In this document: in pieces, positions 25,701 through 34,293 of the stretch
Layout: each line of letters opens with the position of its first letter
Numbering within the stretch: the stretch's first letter is position 1
From: Archangiaceae bacterium
GTDB taxonomy: Bacteria > Myxococcota > Myxococcia > Myxococcales > Myxococcaceae
Reading direction: 5' to 3'
Assembly: GCA_016879935.1 (NCBI GenBank)
Contig: JAACJQ010000219.1
Coordinates: 1 to 64,000 of the forward strand
Length of the DNA: 64,000 bases
Program-made: the position numbers and the translations under genes
Notes under the pieces: model-generated
The model's input: the letters and a program-made list of their open reading frames with translations, nothing else
Told to the model about the DNA's origin: nothing
Databases searched by the model: none

Positions 25701-28588
25701 CTGAAGGTGAGCCCGACCGACGTCTGCGGCGTACCACCCGTGCATGACGAACCAGCCACGAGCACGAGGCCGTTCGTCGAACCGGCTCCGGTCGCGGCCG
25801 CCGAGACGGCGAGGTCAGACGGAACGCCCGTGAGGTTGCCTTCGACGTCGAGCCGCTCGAGCGTCGCCTGCAGACACCCGCCCACCGCCGACGTTGCGGG
25901 AGGACTGCCCGCGGCGAACCGCAGCGTGGTGGCCGTCGAGGCGTTCACCGTCACGCTGTTGGTGGTGGCCGACATCGCACCAGCCGAGCTCGCCGTGAGC
26001 GTCGAGGTGCCGACCAGCCGGCCCCTCACGAAGAACGTCGCGCGCGTCTGCCCTGCCGCGAAGCCGAGGGCCGGGCCTGCGGTGCCGCTCGCGCACGAGG
26101 CTGCATCGCCGTGCACCGAGAGAACGCTGGTGGTGTTCACGCCCACCGTGAAGGCCTGCGCCGCGCCGGGGCTCGGGTTCATGAAGGCGTCGCGGCGCTC
26201 GAGCGTGACCTGGGTGCAGCCCGCCGCGTCGAGCGGCGTCATCGGCTGCGTCGCCACCACGAAGACCGTCGGAGCGCCCGCGTCGACGGTGAACACCGCC
26301 GCGTCGGTCGACTGCACCGAGAAGCCCGTCGCGGTGATGCTGTACTGCTGCGCCCTGCGCGCCGACGCGTAGAACGTCACGCCGCCGTCATTCATCGCCA
26401 CCGTGGTCGAGGTCGGCGTGCAGTTGGGCGCGCTCGAGAACACCACGCCATCAGGCATGGCGACGACGGGCGAGGCCGCGGGCGTCACGGCTCCGCTCGC
26501 CGAGGTGGGGTTGTCGAAGGTGTCGAACGAGCGCAGCACCAGACCACCGCTGCACTGGCCGGCGAGCGCGCTCACCACCGGCGGAGCGTCGAACACGAGC
26601 TTGCTCGTCGGCGCGGGCCCGATGCGAATGGGCTGCACCGGCGAGGTGGTGACGAAGTTCGTCGCCGACGCGCTCAAGGTGAGCGACGAGGCACGGTTCG
26701 CGCGGAAATAGAAGCTGACCTCGCTGCTGCCGGCTCCGATGACGAGCTGACTGTTGGTGAGCGGCGTCATGCAGGTGGCGTCGGAGAAGAAGCTGACGCC
26801 GACGGCAGCGCTGGGCGCGATGGTGACGGTGGTGGCCGCGCGCACGGGCGAGACGGGCGACATCGCCGAGTTGAGCTCACGGGTCTGCAGCCGCACCGCA
26901 GGGCTGCAGGTGCCGGCGGTGGTGGCGAGCGTCACCGCCGAGCTGGGGAAGAAGAGCGCCGTTGGGTCCATCGTCGAGACGTCGACCTGCAGCGACGCGG
27001 TGCGCACGGAGAGGTTGGCCGTCGCCGTCACGCCGTACGTGCCCGGGCCGCTCGCCCGCACGAAGACCGAGACGGAGGACTGGCCCGCCGGAATCTGCAC
27101 GCTGCTGGTGGGCGAGCCCATGCAGGTCGACGAGGTGAAGAACTCGAGCATGCCGCCGCCGCTGGGAGGCGAGGCCACGAGGCTGACGTCGACCCCGCTC
27201 GCGCCGGCGGTGGTGAGGTTCGAGTTGGCGTCGAACACCCGCAGCTCGGCCGCGACGGGGCTGCACTCGTTGTTGCGGGTGCCGAGCACCTGGGTGGTGA
27301 ACTCGAGGTGGTGCGGGTCTCCCGGGGTGACGACGAAGTCGAGCGAGGCGCCACTGGCGAGGCCGGGCAAGCTGAACTGCACCTGAATCGGCATGCCCGC
27401 CGGCGTCACGCGCGTACCCTGCAGGTAGAGGGTCGTCGTCGAGGTACCCGCCGAGATGCTGGGCATGCCCTCGGTGGTGCAGGCCGCGTCGGTGAACGTC
27501 TTCACGGTGTTGGTGCCGGCGGGAAGGAAGGCGACCGCGAGGGGGAACTGCGTGGCGCCGACGTTGGTGGGCATCTGACGGTCGTCGAGCGCGGTGACGT
27601 CGACGGCGGCGGAGCAGGCTCCCGCGCGGGCGCTCACCGAGACGGGGCTCACCGAGAGGCCCATGACTGCGCGGTCGGTGACGCTGGTGGTGAGGGCCGT
27701 GGAGCCGAGGCCCGGCGCGCTCGCGGTCAGCGTCAACGCGCCCGGGCTGCGAGCGCGGAACGAGAAGGTGACCTGGCTGGTGCCGAAGCGGAGCGGCAAC
27801 GTCGAGGGCATGAGCCGGGTGGTGCAGGCGGCGTCCGAGAAGAACTCGAGGCCGGCCGACGCCGTGCCGCTGGGCGCGAGCGTGACGGTGACGTCGGAGG
27901 AGACGGCCGCGGGCCTGCCGTTGGCGACGCTCTGCACGGTGACGGGGCCCGAGCAGTCGGCGGCGACCAGCGTCGTCAACGTCGTCGTGTACGTCAGGCC
28001 GGTCGCGGTGGTGGTGCACGCCGCTTCGTTCGCGCAGGTGGCGTCTTCACAGAAGAGCTTGCCGTTGCAGTTGGTGTCGACGGTGGAGTTGCAGACCTGC
28101 CGCGCGCCGGGGTTCACCTGGGCGTCGCCGTCGTTGCAGTCGGTGCCGCCCTTGCCCGTGTCGACGTAGGTGTCGCGGTCGCCGTCGAGGGTCGAATCAG
28201 GCAGGCCGATGGCGAGCTCGAACTGGTCGACGCCCGTGGTGGGGAAGGCCTGGGTCTTTGCGGGGGAGCGCGAGCTGAGCTTCCACTCCGTCTCGTCGGC
28301 GCAGCGGCCCTGGTACGCGCTGGCCTGCCACTCGAGCGCAGCGGGGAAGTCTCCGCGCGAGATGCCGACGAAGTACTCGTTCTTCATCGCCTGGCGCGAG
28401 ACGAGCGAGCGTGAGGCGCGCGTGCCGTTCGACGTGGCGTCGATGACGAGGCAGTCGGCGCGAACGCCAGGCTCGATGGTGACCTTCAGCACCAGGCCGC
28501 CTTCGGTCTTCTTGGGGCAGGCGGTGAGGGTGGCGAGCGCGAGCGCAACGACGAAGCTGCGGAGCACCATCGGTGTGGGTCGAGTCAT
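22721..28588 (-). CDS. Giant lipoprotein with about twelve Cys-paired Ig-like repeats and a MopE-type motif
   Basis: A protein of 1955 residues, the largest in the window. The lipobox is LATLTAC near residue 24. Near 135-180 is a MopE-type metal-binding motif (DGDRDTYVD, GGTDCNDGD, then a Cys-rich cluster). From about 190 to 1400 roughly 100-residue beta-sandwich modules follow. Each has an early Cys in a strand and a second in a phrase such as FFSDAACTT, FTDAACTTEG, FFSDATCMT, FFTNAMCTG, FFSDMTCTT or FFTDVGCTT, so each module may hold one disulfide. The C-terminal 350 residues are different and also beta-rich. It is probably a surface-exposed adhesin or matrix protein; no sortase or autotransporter domain is seen. 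MVLRS at 28570 is an alternative start. Confidence 0.85.
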   Translation of the reverse strand: MTRPTPMVLRSFVVALALATLTACPKKTEGGLVLKVTIEPGVRADCLVIDATSNGTRASRSLVSRQAMKNEYFVGISRGDFPAALEWQASAYQGRCADETEWKLSSRSPAKTQAFPTTGVDQFELAIGLPDSTLDGDRDTYVDTGKGGTDCNDGDAQVNPGARQVCNSTVDTNCNGKLFCEDATCANEAACTTTATGLTYTTTLTTLVAADCSGPVTVQSVANGRPAAVSSDVTVTLAPSGTASAGLEFFSDAACTTRLMPSTLPLRFGTSQVTFSFRARSPGALTLTASAPGLGSTALTTSVTDRAVMGLSVSPVSVSARAGACSAAVDVTALDDRQMPTNVGATQFPLAVAFLPAGTNTVKTFTDAACTTEGMPSISAGTSTTTLYLQGTRVTPAGMPIQVQFSLPGLASGASLDFVVTPGDPHHLEFTTQVLGTRNNECSPVAAELRVFDANSNLTTAGASGVDVSLVASPPSGGGMLEFFTSSTCMGSPTSSVQIPAGQSSVSVFVRASGPGTYGVTATANLSVRTASLQVDVSTMDPTALFFPSSAVTLATTAGTCSPAVRLQTRELNSAMSPVSPVRAATTVTIAPSAAVGVSFFSDATCMTPLTNSQLVIGAGSSEVSFYFRANRASSLTLSASATNFVTTSPVQPIRIGPAPTSKLVFDAPPVVSALAGQCSGGLVLRSFDTFDNPTSASGAVTPAASPVVAMPDGVVFSSAPNCTPTSTTVAMNDGGVTFYASARRAQQYSITATGFSVQSTDAAVFTVDAGAPTVFVVATQPMTPLDAAGCTQVTLERRDAFMNPSPGAAQAFTVGVNTTSVLSVHGDAASCASGTAGPALGFAAGQTRATFFVRGRLVGTSTLTASSAGAMSATTNSVTVNASTATTLRFAAGSPPATSAVGGCLQATLERLDVEGNLTGVPSDLAVSAAATGAGSTNGLVLVAGSSCTGGTPQTSVGLTFSGTANSTTFSYSPRAPGSLTFTVTGASLTSAVGTTTVGAGNVDHVAYVSPPTGDQQYDGCVPFQVEALDVGGNRVSTAETVSLSTSVMSVGTFFTNAMCTGGTVNSVSVPAMGVGSFWFKPLPAVLGMVTVQATPSVGASGRASLALNIIAGVEAKLTRNDFPMTNTAGDCVGFTVNRLDSGDHPAVGALRTVVVTATGTAATPAASNEALLFTGMGCSSTGASGTLNVDIAAGASSATFSVRLRKVGTITIATASNPLSAPANTTTSVGVGALASITFTTTPTSLAGNTCSPAVTVNGTDASGNAAALGPQALSMANATFFSDMTCTTVVTDLVAGTATTGTFFFKNTMAGGSVPLTVGTSPSATQNWTITTPVATALRWKPGAAPPATLSRFTCSSAFRVQVTDGTNVVATVPARTLSFAPLVATGFRFFTDVGCTTPVTGAFQIAAGQSESPDLYAYSFANGTFNAVATDTTVTTPLTATPAAQVVVSGAAAAVLTVTPASTDLLYRSCIGVTIRRTLSGSDFTLLTTNVNVTVGNSPPATSYSLHLASDCSDAGAASLTNVPISSGSATTTIYVRGHSAEPTNATVTLSAGTSGMPASLRTLTVIATDAAGYFTAGTSAAISIHPAVRRGSCTIEAGAASSATSAARCLVLPALPAAAGRRSFVTAQGIGNNEPGRSSVECRLDGAATEVTCQRVTTASAETIEVRWQVVTIADAVVLTSSGTLASATGDQTLTLSEAVAATAGTFLLLSAGTSSAALSGDDNITAELTTTTNVVLRSSAWPTTVNYSVQAVQLPGALVERGTTAPGTATGLSATATTTAPGASADAFVLHSGRMSSATGPEVCKFRFRSVVTNDTTLTFTRALSSGSSNCNNATVGALAWERPTIPTTLATVQAFPGVTINGNTSISGSQNLGNQFLGLDRVWTFVSGQGVGGQCGGETNVAGAPLAYSQAHITYNRSATNTRFQLTRGAQGGSDNSTFSVFALTFAP

Positions 28589-28743
28589 GGTTTCTGTCGG
28601 ACGAGAGGCGGCTCGGCTCGAGCTGCCGGAGAGGCCGCAAGGCTAGCACGTGCCCCGTCGTGGACACGGCGCTTACCGGCTGATGTGCGCAACGGGTTTG
28701 CCGCGTGGCCGAAGCTGCGCCGCACGGGTCGGATCACCAGGCC

Positions 28744-30720
28744 TCAGGGCGAGGCGCCGTTGGTCTGCGCCTTGGGTGTCGGCGCTTGCAGCACCCACGT
28801 GAGGTCGAGGTCTTCGCTCGTCTCGTCGTGGCCGGTGAGCCCGTTGCCGCCGGTCTTCCGCTCGGCGCCCTCGTTGGTGCACACGCGTTGATACGAGAGG
28901 GTCGCCGACGGCGTGCCAGTCATCGGGCGCTGCGACGAGCTGGGCGTGTCAGCGAGGTAACCAGGCACGCCCGTCTTGTCGGTTCGGTAGGTCGGGGTCG
29001 TTCCCCAGATGACGTAGTCGACGTCCTGCACGGTCGAGGCGACGCCGTCCCACGAGTAGAGCACCGCGTCTTCGCCGCCGTTGCTGAGCAGGCCCTGACC
29101 GCTGCCTCCGTCGGGAGAGACGAAGACGACGGCGCGGTTGTCGAAGTCACCCAGCATGTTGGCGACGAGCGGGTCGTCGGCGAAGCCGGTGGCGGCGACT
29201 TCGTAGGTGGGCCGCGACGAGAGACACGAGAAGAAGCCGCAGTAGTTGGCGGCGCCGGTGAGCGCGATGGTCTGGAACTCGCCCGGCGCGATGCTGGCGC
29301 CCGCGGGGAAGCGCAGGTTGAAGTCGTTGAAGGTGGTTCCACAGGCGCCACCCGTCGGAGCGAGTTGGTAGAAGCAGCTGGTGCCACCGTCGGCGACGAA
29401 CGTGGCGTTGTAGAGCCACACGTTGCTCAGCGAGATGGCGGTGCTCGTCGGGTTCCACACCTCGATGGACTCGGCGGGCGTGGGCGTGACGACGACCTCG
29501 GAGATGACGAGGTGGTTCGCGCGCGGGCCGCTGCCGCAGGCCGAGCTGCTGGTGATGGTGACCTCGGAGTCACTGCGCGGCCGGAGCTTGCGGCGGCAGA
29601 ACGAGAAGTGGCCGAAGCCGGTGAGTGAGGTGACCGAGCCGCCGAGCGCGGGGTTGGCGGTGAGCCCGAAGCTGGTCGAGACCTGCACCTTGTCGGCGCC
29701 GCTCGAGAGCTCGAAGAGCCCGAAGCTGTCGCGGCCGGCCGAGACGGTGCCGCTCTGGATTCGCACGAGCACGCCTTCGTACGACTCGGCGTTGGTGCCA
29801 TCGACCCAGGCGGCGCCCGAGACGGGGCAGCCCGACGAGCCGCCCGACTGCCCAATCTCCGAGAGCGTGACGACGGCCGGCTGGGGAACGGTGGTGGCGC
29901 CGACGCGCGTGACGGCGCCGCAGGCCGGGGTGAGGCGCAGCGTCGAGTTGTTGAAGTTCTCGAAGTACTCGCCCGTGACGACGAGGTCGTCTCCGACGGC
30001 GACCGACGGCGCAGCGGTGAGCGTCGAGACGACCTCGATGCCCGAGTTGGGAGCGGTCGTCGTGAGGTTCTTCTCGGAGATGTAGAAGGCCGAGCGCGGC
30101 GTGCGAGTGCCGCCGTCCATGATGATGGCGTCGTCGGGGTCGGAGAAGACAGCCGACATCGCGACCGCGCTCACCTGCACGCACGAGCCGGGGGTGATGG
30201 TGCCCTGCTGCACGGCGGTGATGGTCGACAGGAGCGTTCCACCGTCGCTGCTCGTGGTGCCGCCGCCGGTGACGAACCCACCGCCTGTCGCGGCGCCGCC
30301 ACCCGTGACCGCTCCACCGCCGGTCGCGAGCCCACCACCGGTGACAGCGCCACCACCCGTCGCGAGCCCGCCGCCGGTGACGGCTCCACCGCCCGTGCCG
30401 GAGCCGCCCGTCGCCATTCCACCACCCGTGCCAGACATGCCGCCGCCGGTGCTCGAAGCGCCGCCGCCCGTCGAGGTGGTGGGGCTCATGCACTGACCGA
30501 ACTGACACGTGAGGCCGAGCTGACAAACCGAGCAGCTCGAGCCGTTGGAGCCGCAGGCCGACATCGTCATGCCCGCTTCACACAGGCCCGTCGACGTGGA
30601 GCAGCAGCCCTGACAGGTGCCCGGCCCGCACATGGGCTTCGAGGAGCCGCAGGCGCCGGCAAAGACGCCGAGAGAGAGACCAGCAGCGAGGGCGAGCGAG
30701 AATCGAAACGAGCGCATCAT
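28744..30720 (-). CDS. Surface lipoprotein with glycine-repeat linker and lamin-tail domain
   Basis: A protein of 658 residues from the ATG at 30720. The lipobox is VFAGACGSS near residue 24. A Cys-rich module follows (MCGPGTCQGCC to CQFGQC, about 30-75), then a linker of TGGGxx hexapeptides (about 80-155). The next domain has an OB-like pattern (GTITPGSCVQVSAV, VGDDLVVTGEY). A lamin-tail domain is near 415-520 (NHLVISEVVVTPTPAESIEV, WNPTSTAISLSNVWLYN). It is probably surface-exposed on the outer membrane. Its function is unknown. Confidence 0.8.
   Translation of the reverse strand: MMRSFRFSLALAAGLSLGVFAGACGSSKPMCGPGTCQGCCSTSTGLCEAGMTMSACGSNGSSCSVCQLGLTCQFGQCMSPTTSTGGGASSTGGGMSGTGGGMATGGSGTGGGAVTGGGLATGGGAVTGGGLATGGGAVTGGGAATGGGFVTGGGTTSSDGGTLLSTITAVQQGTITPGSCVQVSAVAMSAVFSDPDDAIIMDGGTRTPRSAFYISEKNLTTTAPNSGIEVVSTLTAAPSVAVGDDLVVTGEYFENFNNSTLRLTPACGAVTRVGATTVPQPAVVTLSEIGQSGGSSGCPVSGAAWVDGTNAESYEGVLVRIQSGTVSAGRDSFGLFELSSGADKVQVSTSFGLTANPALGGSVTSLTGFGHFSFCRRKLRPRSDSEVTITSSSACGSGPRANHLVISEVVVTPTPAESIEVWNPTSTAISLSNVWLYNATFVADGGTSCFYQLAPTGGACGTTFNDFNLRFPAGASIAPGEFQTIALTGAANYCGFFSCLSSRPTYEVAATGFADDPLVANMLGDFDNRAVVFVSPDGGSGQGLLSNGGEDAVLYSWDGVASTVQDVDYVIWGTTPTYRTDKTGVPGYLADTPSSSQRPMTGTPSATLSYQRVCTNEGAERKTGGNGLTGHDETSEDLDLTWVLQAPTPKAQTNGASP
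30258..30474 (-). repeat. 18-bp tandem repeats encoding TGGGxx
   Basis: About twelve degenerate 18-bp units encode the hexapeptide TGGGxx, with AV, LA and other pairs in the variable positions (for example TGGGAVTGGGLA repeated). They form the linker of the lipoprotein at 28744-30720. Such arrays can vary in copy number between strains. Confidence 0.75.
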
Positions 30721-30775
30721 GAGACCGATGCTCGACCACCCGCTGCCCGCTGTCACGCGCTACGAATTGATCAGC

Positions 30776-31063
30776 TCACAACTGGTGAAGCGTACCCGCG
30801 ACGTGCCAACTGCCCTGCGCGACGGGCGTGACTCGGAGCACGTGAAAGCTCGCGCGCAGCGGCTCGAGGCGCGTGTCGGTGCCACGCAGCACGACCTGCA
30901 TGTCGGCGCCGACGCTCGGCTCCATCGGCGCGCGAAACGCGAGGCCTTCGCTCGAGAGGTCTTTGCCGTTGCCCGAGAACTCGATGCCGCTCTCGATGTC
31001 GACCACGCCGACCGTGGTGTCTTCGAGGCTGAGGCGGGTGAAGCGGCGCTGATTCGAGGACAT
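30776..31063 (-). CDS. PilZ domain protein
   Basis: A protein of 95 residues from the ATG at 31063, with GGAG upstream. It begins MSSNQRRFTRLSLED, has GKDLSSEGLAF (the second PilZ motif, DxSxxG-like) and a Val/Leu-rich barrel. The RxxxR arm is reduced to RRFTR. PilZ domains bind cyclic di-GMP, but single-domain forms may instead work as adaptors, so binding here is uncertain. It diverges from the 31205 gene. Confidence 0.72.
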   Translation of the reverse strand: MSSNQRRFTRLSLEDTTVGVVDIESGIEFSGNGKDLSSEGLAFRAPMEPSVGADMQVVLRGTDTRLEPLRASFHVLRVTPVAQGSWHVAGTLHQL

Positions 31064-31204
31064 GGAGGCTCCGTGCAGGGGAAGTACAGCGATGTGGCTC
31101 GATGTTACGAACGGGCCGCGACCCGTCAAAAAAGCGGCCCGTTGTGACCAGTGAAAACATGAGCGAGAGATGACGCGCTGGCGAGGGCGGACTATCTGGC
31201 GCGC

Positions 31205-31714
31205 GTGGCTGACAACGACGCCCGGTTCCCGCTGTCGACGCCAGAGGCCGTGATGCTCGACGGCGCGAACAGCGTGTCGGGGGCTCCGCGGGCGCACTTT
31301 CCAGAAGCGGCGTTGTCGCTGTCGGTGGCGGGGCTCGCGCTGCTGGTGACGGTGGTGGCGGTGCGCACGAAGCGCGCGGCGCTGGTGGTGCCTGCTCTGC
31401 TCGGGCTCGCGGCGTTGCCCGGCTTGTTCGCGCTCGTCGTTCGTCGAGCCGATGCGCCAATGAACCGCGCAGCGCTGACGGCGCTGGTGAAGGTCGGCGT
31501 GAACGACTTGAAGGCGCAGGCCGCCTGGCCGCAGGCGTCGCTGCAGGTGGTGCGAGACGACGACGACGTGCTGTTTCCGCTCGCGCGGTATGCGTGGCCT
31601 TCGCGCGGCGCGGTCGATGGAGGCGTCGAACTCGAGCTCCGAGGCAGTGCGCTGATCACCGCGTGTCATCACGAGGCTGCGAGCGGTCACGTCGTGTGTG
31701 GGGTCGGGCGATGA
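31205..31714 (+). CDS. Membrane protein, first of a three-gene overlap chain
   Basis: A protein of 169 residues from a GTG. Two adjacent membrane helices lie near 36-80, followed by a soluble domain with VVRDDDDVLFPLARYAWP and two cysteines near the C-terminus (TACHHEAASGHVVCG). No family is recognised. Its stop overlaps the next small frame by ATGA. Confidence 0.6.
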   Translation: MADNDARFPLSTPEAVMLDGANSVSGAPRAHFPEAALSLSVAGLALLVTVVAVRTKRAALVVPALLGLAALPGLFALVVRRADAPMNRAALTALVKVGVNDLKAQAAWPQASLQVVRDDDDVLFPLARYAWPSRGAVDGGVELELRGSALITACHHEAASGHVVCGVGR

Positions 31715-31905
31715 CCGTGTTCGCGCGCCACCCGGCCGCGGCGACGCGAGAGCCGTTCATGGTTCCCGAGAACGACTTCGCCCCGACGAGGCTCGGAGCG
31801 CGGACGGCGGTGGTTCGCGCTGATCCGACTGCCGACGTTCGCAGGAACGCGTTCGCTGCTGGTCGCCGCATGCTCTCGCTCCTCTGCTGCGGAGTCAGCC
31901 GATGA
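31711..31905 (+). CDS. Possible 64-residue protein between two coupled genes
   Basis: This frame begins with an ATG overlapping the stop of the gene before it (ATGA) and ends with a TGA overlapping the ATG of the gene after it. It would encode 64 residues, basic, with no recognised domain, ending RRMLSLLCCGVSR. The perfect fit of both overlaps is the only support; coding character is otherwise weak. It may instead be a spacer or a decayed gene. Confidence 0.35.
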   Translation: MTVFARHPAAATREPFMVPENDFAPTRLGARTAVVRADPTADVRRNAFAAGRRMLSLLCCGVSR

Positions 31906-33095
31906 TGGCCCTCGGTGGCCTCACGCTGCTCCTGGTGATGGGCGCGGTGCTGCGCGCGGTGGTGACGCGAGAGCCATTGTCAGACTCGCTCGTCTCACCG
32001 ACCTCCTTCTTCTTCTCCCTGGGCCTGCTCTACGCGAGCTCGCTCGGCTTCGCGGGCGTGGTGCTGGGCACGTCGCTGCTCGTCTGCGCGCGCCTGCTCC
32101 CTCGACCGGAGCCGCCGGTGCTCCGCTCCTTCCCGCTCGCGGTCGGTGTCATCGGCGTCATCATCGTCGCGCGGCCCTGGTACCCGACCTGCTGGGACGA
32201 GTTCGTGTGGCTCGCGAAGGCGCGCTTCGAGTCGCTCGAGTTCGGAGCCGGCGTTCGCGCTGCGCTCGACGTGAGCTCTCACCTGGTGCCGGCGGGCTAC
32301 CCGCCGCTCTGGCCGTCAGCGGTGGGGTGGCTGGCGCTCGGAGAAGATCGGCTGGAGACGCATGTCCTCGCGGCCGCGCTGCTGGTCGTGCTCTGTGTCG
32401 CGACGGCCGCCGAGGCGTGGGTGACACTGCTTCGTGACTCGCTCGAGTGGCCCGTCGCGCTCGCGCTCGTCATCGCCGCGCCCTTCGTCTGGGTGCACGC
32501 GCGCCTCGTCTACGTCGACCTGCCCATCGGCCTGCTCGGCCTCGCCGTGCTCGGGTTTCTGCTCACCGACCGGCTCGCGCTGGCGTGTGTCGTCGCTGTC
32601 TCCATGGCGGGCTTCAAGGACGAAGGGCTCGCCCACGTGCTGGCGGCGACGCTCGGAGCGCTGGCCGTGAAGGGCTTTCGAAAGACGTCGCTGCCCTGGC
32701 TGTTGCCGGCCTTGCTCGCGGGCGTGGCGGTGGTGACCTGGCGGTGGCTGCTCGCGAGGCACGGCGTCGTCGTGGTGGACCACGCGCTGAGCGCGCCCGC
32801 CTTCTCGTGGGCCTCGACGTTCGGCGCCGTGCTGGTGCACCACGCCTCCGACGTGTCGACGTGGGGCGCCTTCTGGGCGGTGACGCTGGGCGTCTTCTTC
32901 TCCGCAGCATCGTCGGAGCAAGCACGCGCGCTGCGCTGGGCTCTGCTCGCGGGCTTCGGCTTCGTCGCGGTGGCGCTCTTCTTCGGGCCCGAGCGCGTGC
33001 GCGTGTTCGCCGAGAACGGAACGTTGCTCAACCGGCTGCTCGTTCAGCTCTGGCCGACGGCGGCGGTGATGATCAGCGTGAAGCTCACGCGGTGA
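31902..33095 (+). CDS. Polytopic membrane protein, GT-C glycosyltransferase-like
   Basis: A protein of 397 residues with about ten hydrophobic helices. After the third, a loop has YPTCWDEFVWLAKARFES, like the acidic loop (DE motif) of GT-C lipid-linked glycosyltransferases, and a later loop has GFKDEGLAHV. This suggests transfer of a sugar from a polyprenyl phosphate to a lipid or protein in the envelope; no homologue is recalled precisely, so this is a class-level guess. Its stop is convergent with the LRR gene, 1 bp away. Confidence 0.6.
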   Translation: MMALGGLTLLLVMGAVLRAVVTREPLSDSLVSPTSFFFSLGLLYASSLGFAGVVLGTSLLVCARLLPRPEPPVLRSFPLAVGVIGVIIVARPWYPTCWDEFVWLAKARFESLEFGAGVRAALDVSSHLVPAGYPPLWPSAVGWLALGEDRLETHVLAAALLVVLCVATAAEAWVTLLRDSLEWPVALALVIAAPFVWVHARLVYVDLPIGLLGLAVLGFLLTDRLALACVVAVSMAGFKDEGLAHVLAATLGALAVKGFRKTSLPWLLPALLAGVAVVTWRWLLARHGVVVVDHALSAPAFSWASTFGAVLVHHASDVSTWGAFWAVTLGVFFSAASSEQARALRWALLAGFGFVAVALFFGPERVRVFAENGTLLNRLLVQLWPTAAVMISVKLTR

Positions 33096-33096
33096 A

Positions 33097-34248
33097 TCAT
33101 CGCGACAGGCGCGTTTCAGGCAACTGCTTCTCCAGCGCCTTCAGCTCTGCCGCTCCGAGCGCGTTCTTCTTCAGGTTGAGCAGCCGCAGCGAGTGCTTCC
33201 GTTTCAGCACCGGAGCGACGGCCGCGCTGGTGAGCTTGTTCGCGCGCAGGCTGATCTCCTTCAACGTCTCGAGCAGCGGAGACGACAACACCGCGACCGC
33301 GCCAGCGTCGGTGACGCGCGTGTACGTGAGGTCGAGCAACTCGAGGTGCGGCGCCTTCATCGCGGCGACGAGCTTCGCGCCTTCGAGACCAAGGCCCACG
33401 TTGCTCAGGTCGAGCGACTTCAAGCGTGGCCACGGTGAGCCCAACACCGTCGCGAGTTGCCCTTTGCCGAACTTCGCGCCGTCGAGCGCGAGCACCTCGA
33501 GCGTGGGTGCACAGCGCTGCAACACCGCGAGGAGCGCTTCGGAGACGACCGCGCCCGAGATGGCGAGCGTGGTGAGGTTCGGTGAGAGCGCCTTCACGAG
33601 CGCGGTGCTGTCTCCGCTCCAGCGCACGGCCCGCAGCGTCGACGGCAACTTCACCTCGGTGACGCGGTCCCCGTCGAACCACAACGAATGGAGCTTCGGG
33701 CATCGCGATAGCTCCACCGAGAGCGGTTGATCAGCCTTCATCGAGAGGTGGAGGCGCTCGAGTGACGATGCTGTTCCGAGCGCAGGGAGCAGCGACTCGG
33801 CGACGGCTCCTTCGGCATCGAGGCGCTCCAACTGCGCGAGCTGCGGCACGGGCGTGGCGGCGTCACCACGAAGCTCGAGCTCCTCCAGCAACGGCGCCTT
33901 CTGGAACAACGTGGCGAGGTCGTCACGCTGCTGCACGGTGAGGCGACACGACGAGACGAAGCCGCGGCGCAGCTTCACGTGCGAGAGCGCGTACGAGTCG
34001 CGCTCGCGAAGCCACTTCTCGAGCGGGCCGAACCACTCCTCGCGGTGCGCGTCGAGCAGCTCGGCCTCGCGCGCCTTCGCGGCCTTGACGTCTTTCGGGG
34101 CGAGCTTTCCCGAGGAGAGGCGGCACTGCAGCACGATGAACTCGCCGCGCGGGTCGTCGTTCTCGGTGAGCCAGTCTGCGTAGACGAGGCGCGGGGCGTC
34201 TTCCCACGGCGCCTTCACCATCGCGTCGAAGCGCGCGTTCTTCGTCAT
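33097..34248 (-). CDS. TIGR02996 domain protein with leucine-rich repeats
   Basis: A protein of 383 residues from the ATG at 34248. The N-terminal TIGR02996 domain reads APRLVYADWLTENDDPRGE near residues 14-33. From about 100 on, leucine-rich repeats of 22-28 residues follow (LEELELRGD, LKSLDLSNVGLGLEGAK, LELLDLTYTRVTDAGAV, LKEISLRANKLTSAAV, LRLLNLKKNALG). There is no signal peptide. LRR surfaces bind protein partners. It is the second TIGR02996 protein of the window and is unlinked to the first. Confidence 0.85.
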   Translation of the reverse strand: MTKNARFDAMVKAPWEDAPRLVYADWLTENDDPRGEFIVLQCRLSSGKLAPKDVKAAKAREAELLDAHREEWFGPLEKWLRERDSYALSHVKLRRGFVSSCRLTVQQRDDLATLFQKAPLLEELELRGDAATPVPQLAQLERLDAEGAVAESLLPALGTASSLERLHLSMKADQPLSVELSRCPKLHSLWFDGDRVTEVKLPSTLRAVRWSGDSTALVKALSPNLTTLAISGAVVSEALLAVLQRCAPTLEVLALDGAKFGKGQLATVLGSPWPRLKSLDLSNVGLGLEGAKLVAAMKAPHLELLDLTYTRVTDAGAVAVLSSPLLETLKEISLRANKLTSAAVAPVLKRKHSLRLLNLKKNALGAAELKALEKQLPETRLSR

Positions 34249-34293
34249 GTCGCGAGACGAGCACAACGTCGGCGATTCCGTTACGACGATGAG

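Noticed and set aside
26111-28414. Open frame of 767 codons on the plus strand
   Set aside because: It is antisense to the repeat lipoprotein; the composition (Arg, Gly, His) and lack of domains show it is a shadow.
33979-34293. N-terminal extension of the PIG-L frame
   Set aside because: It is antisense to the LRR gene; the GTG at 34294 gives a lipoprotein signal.
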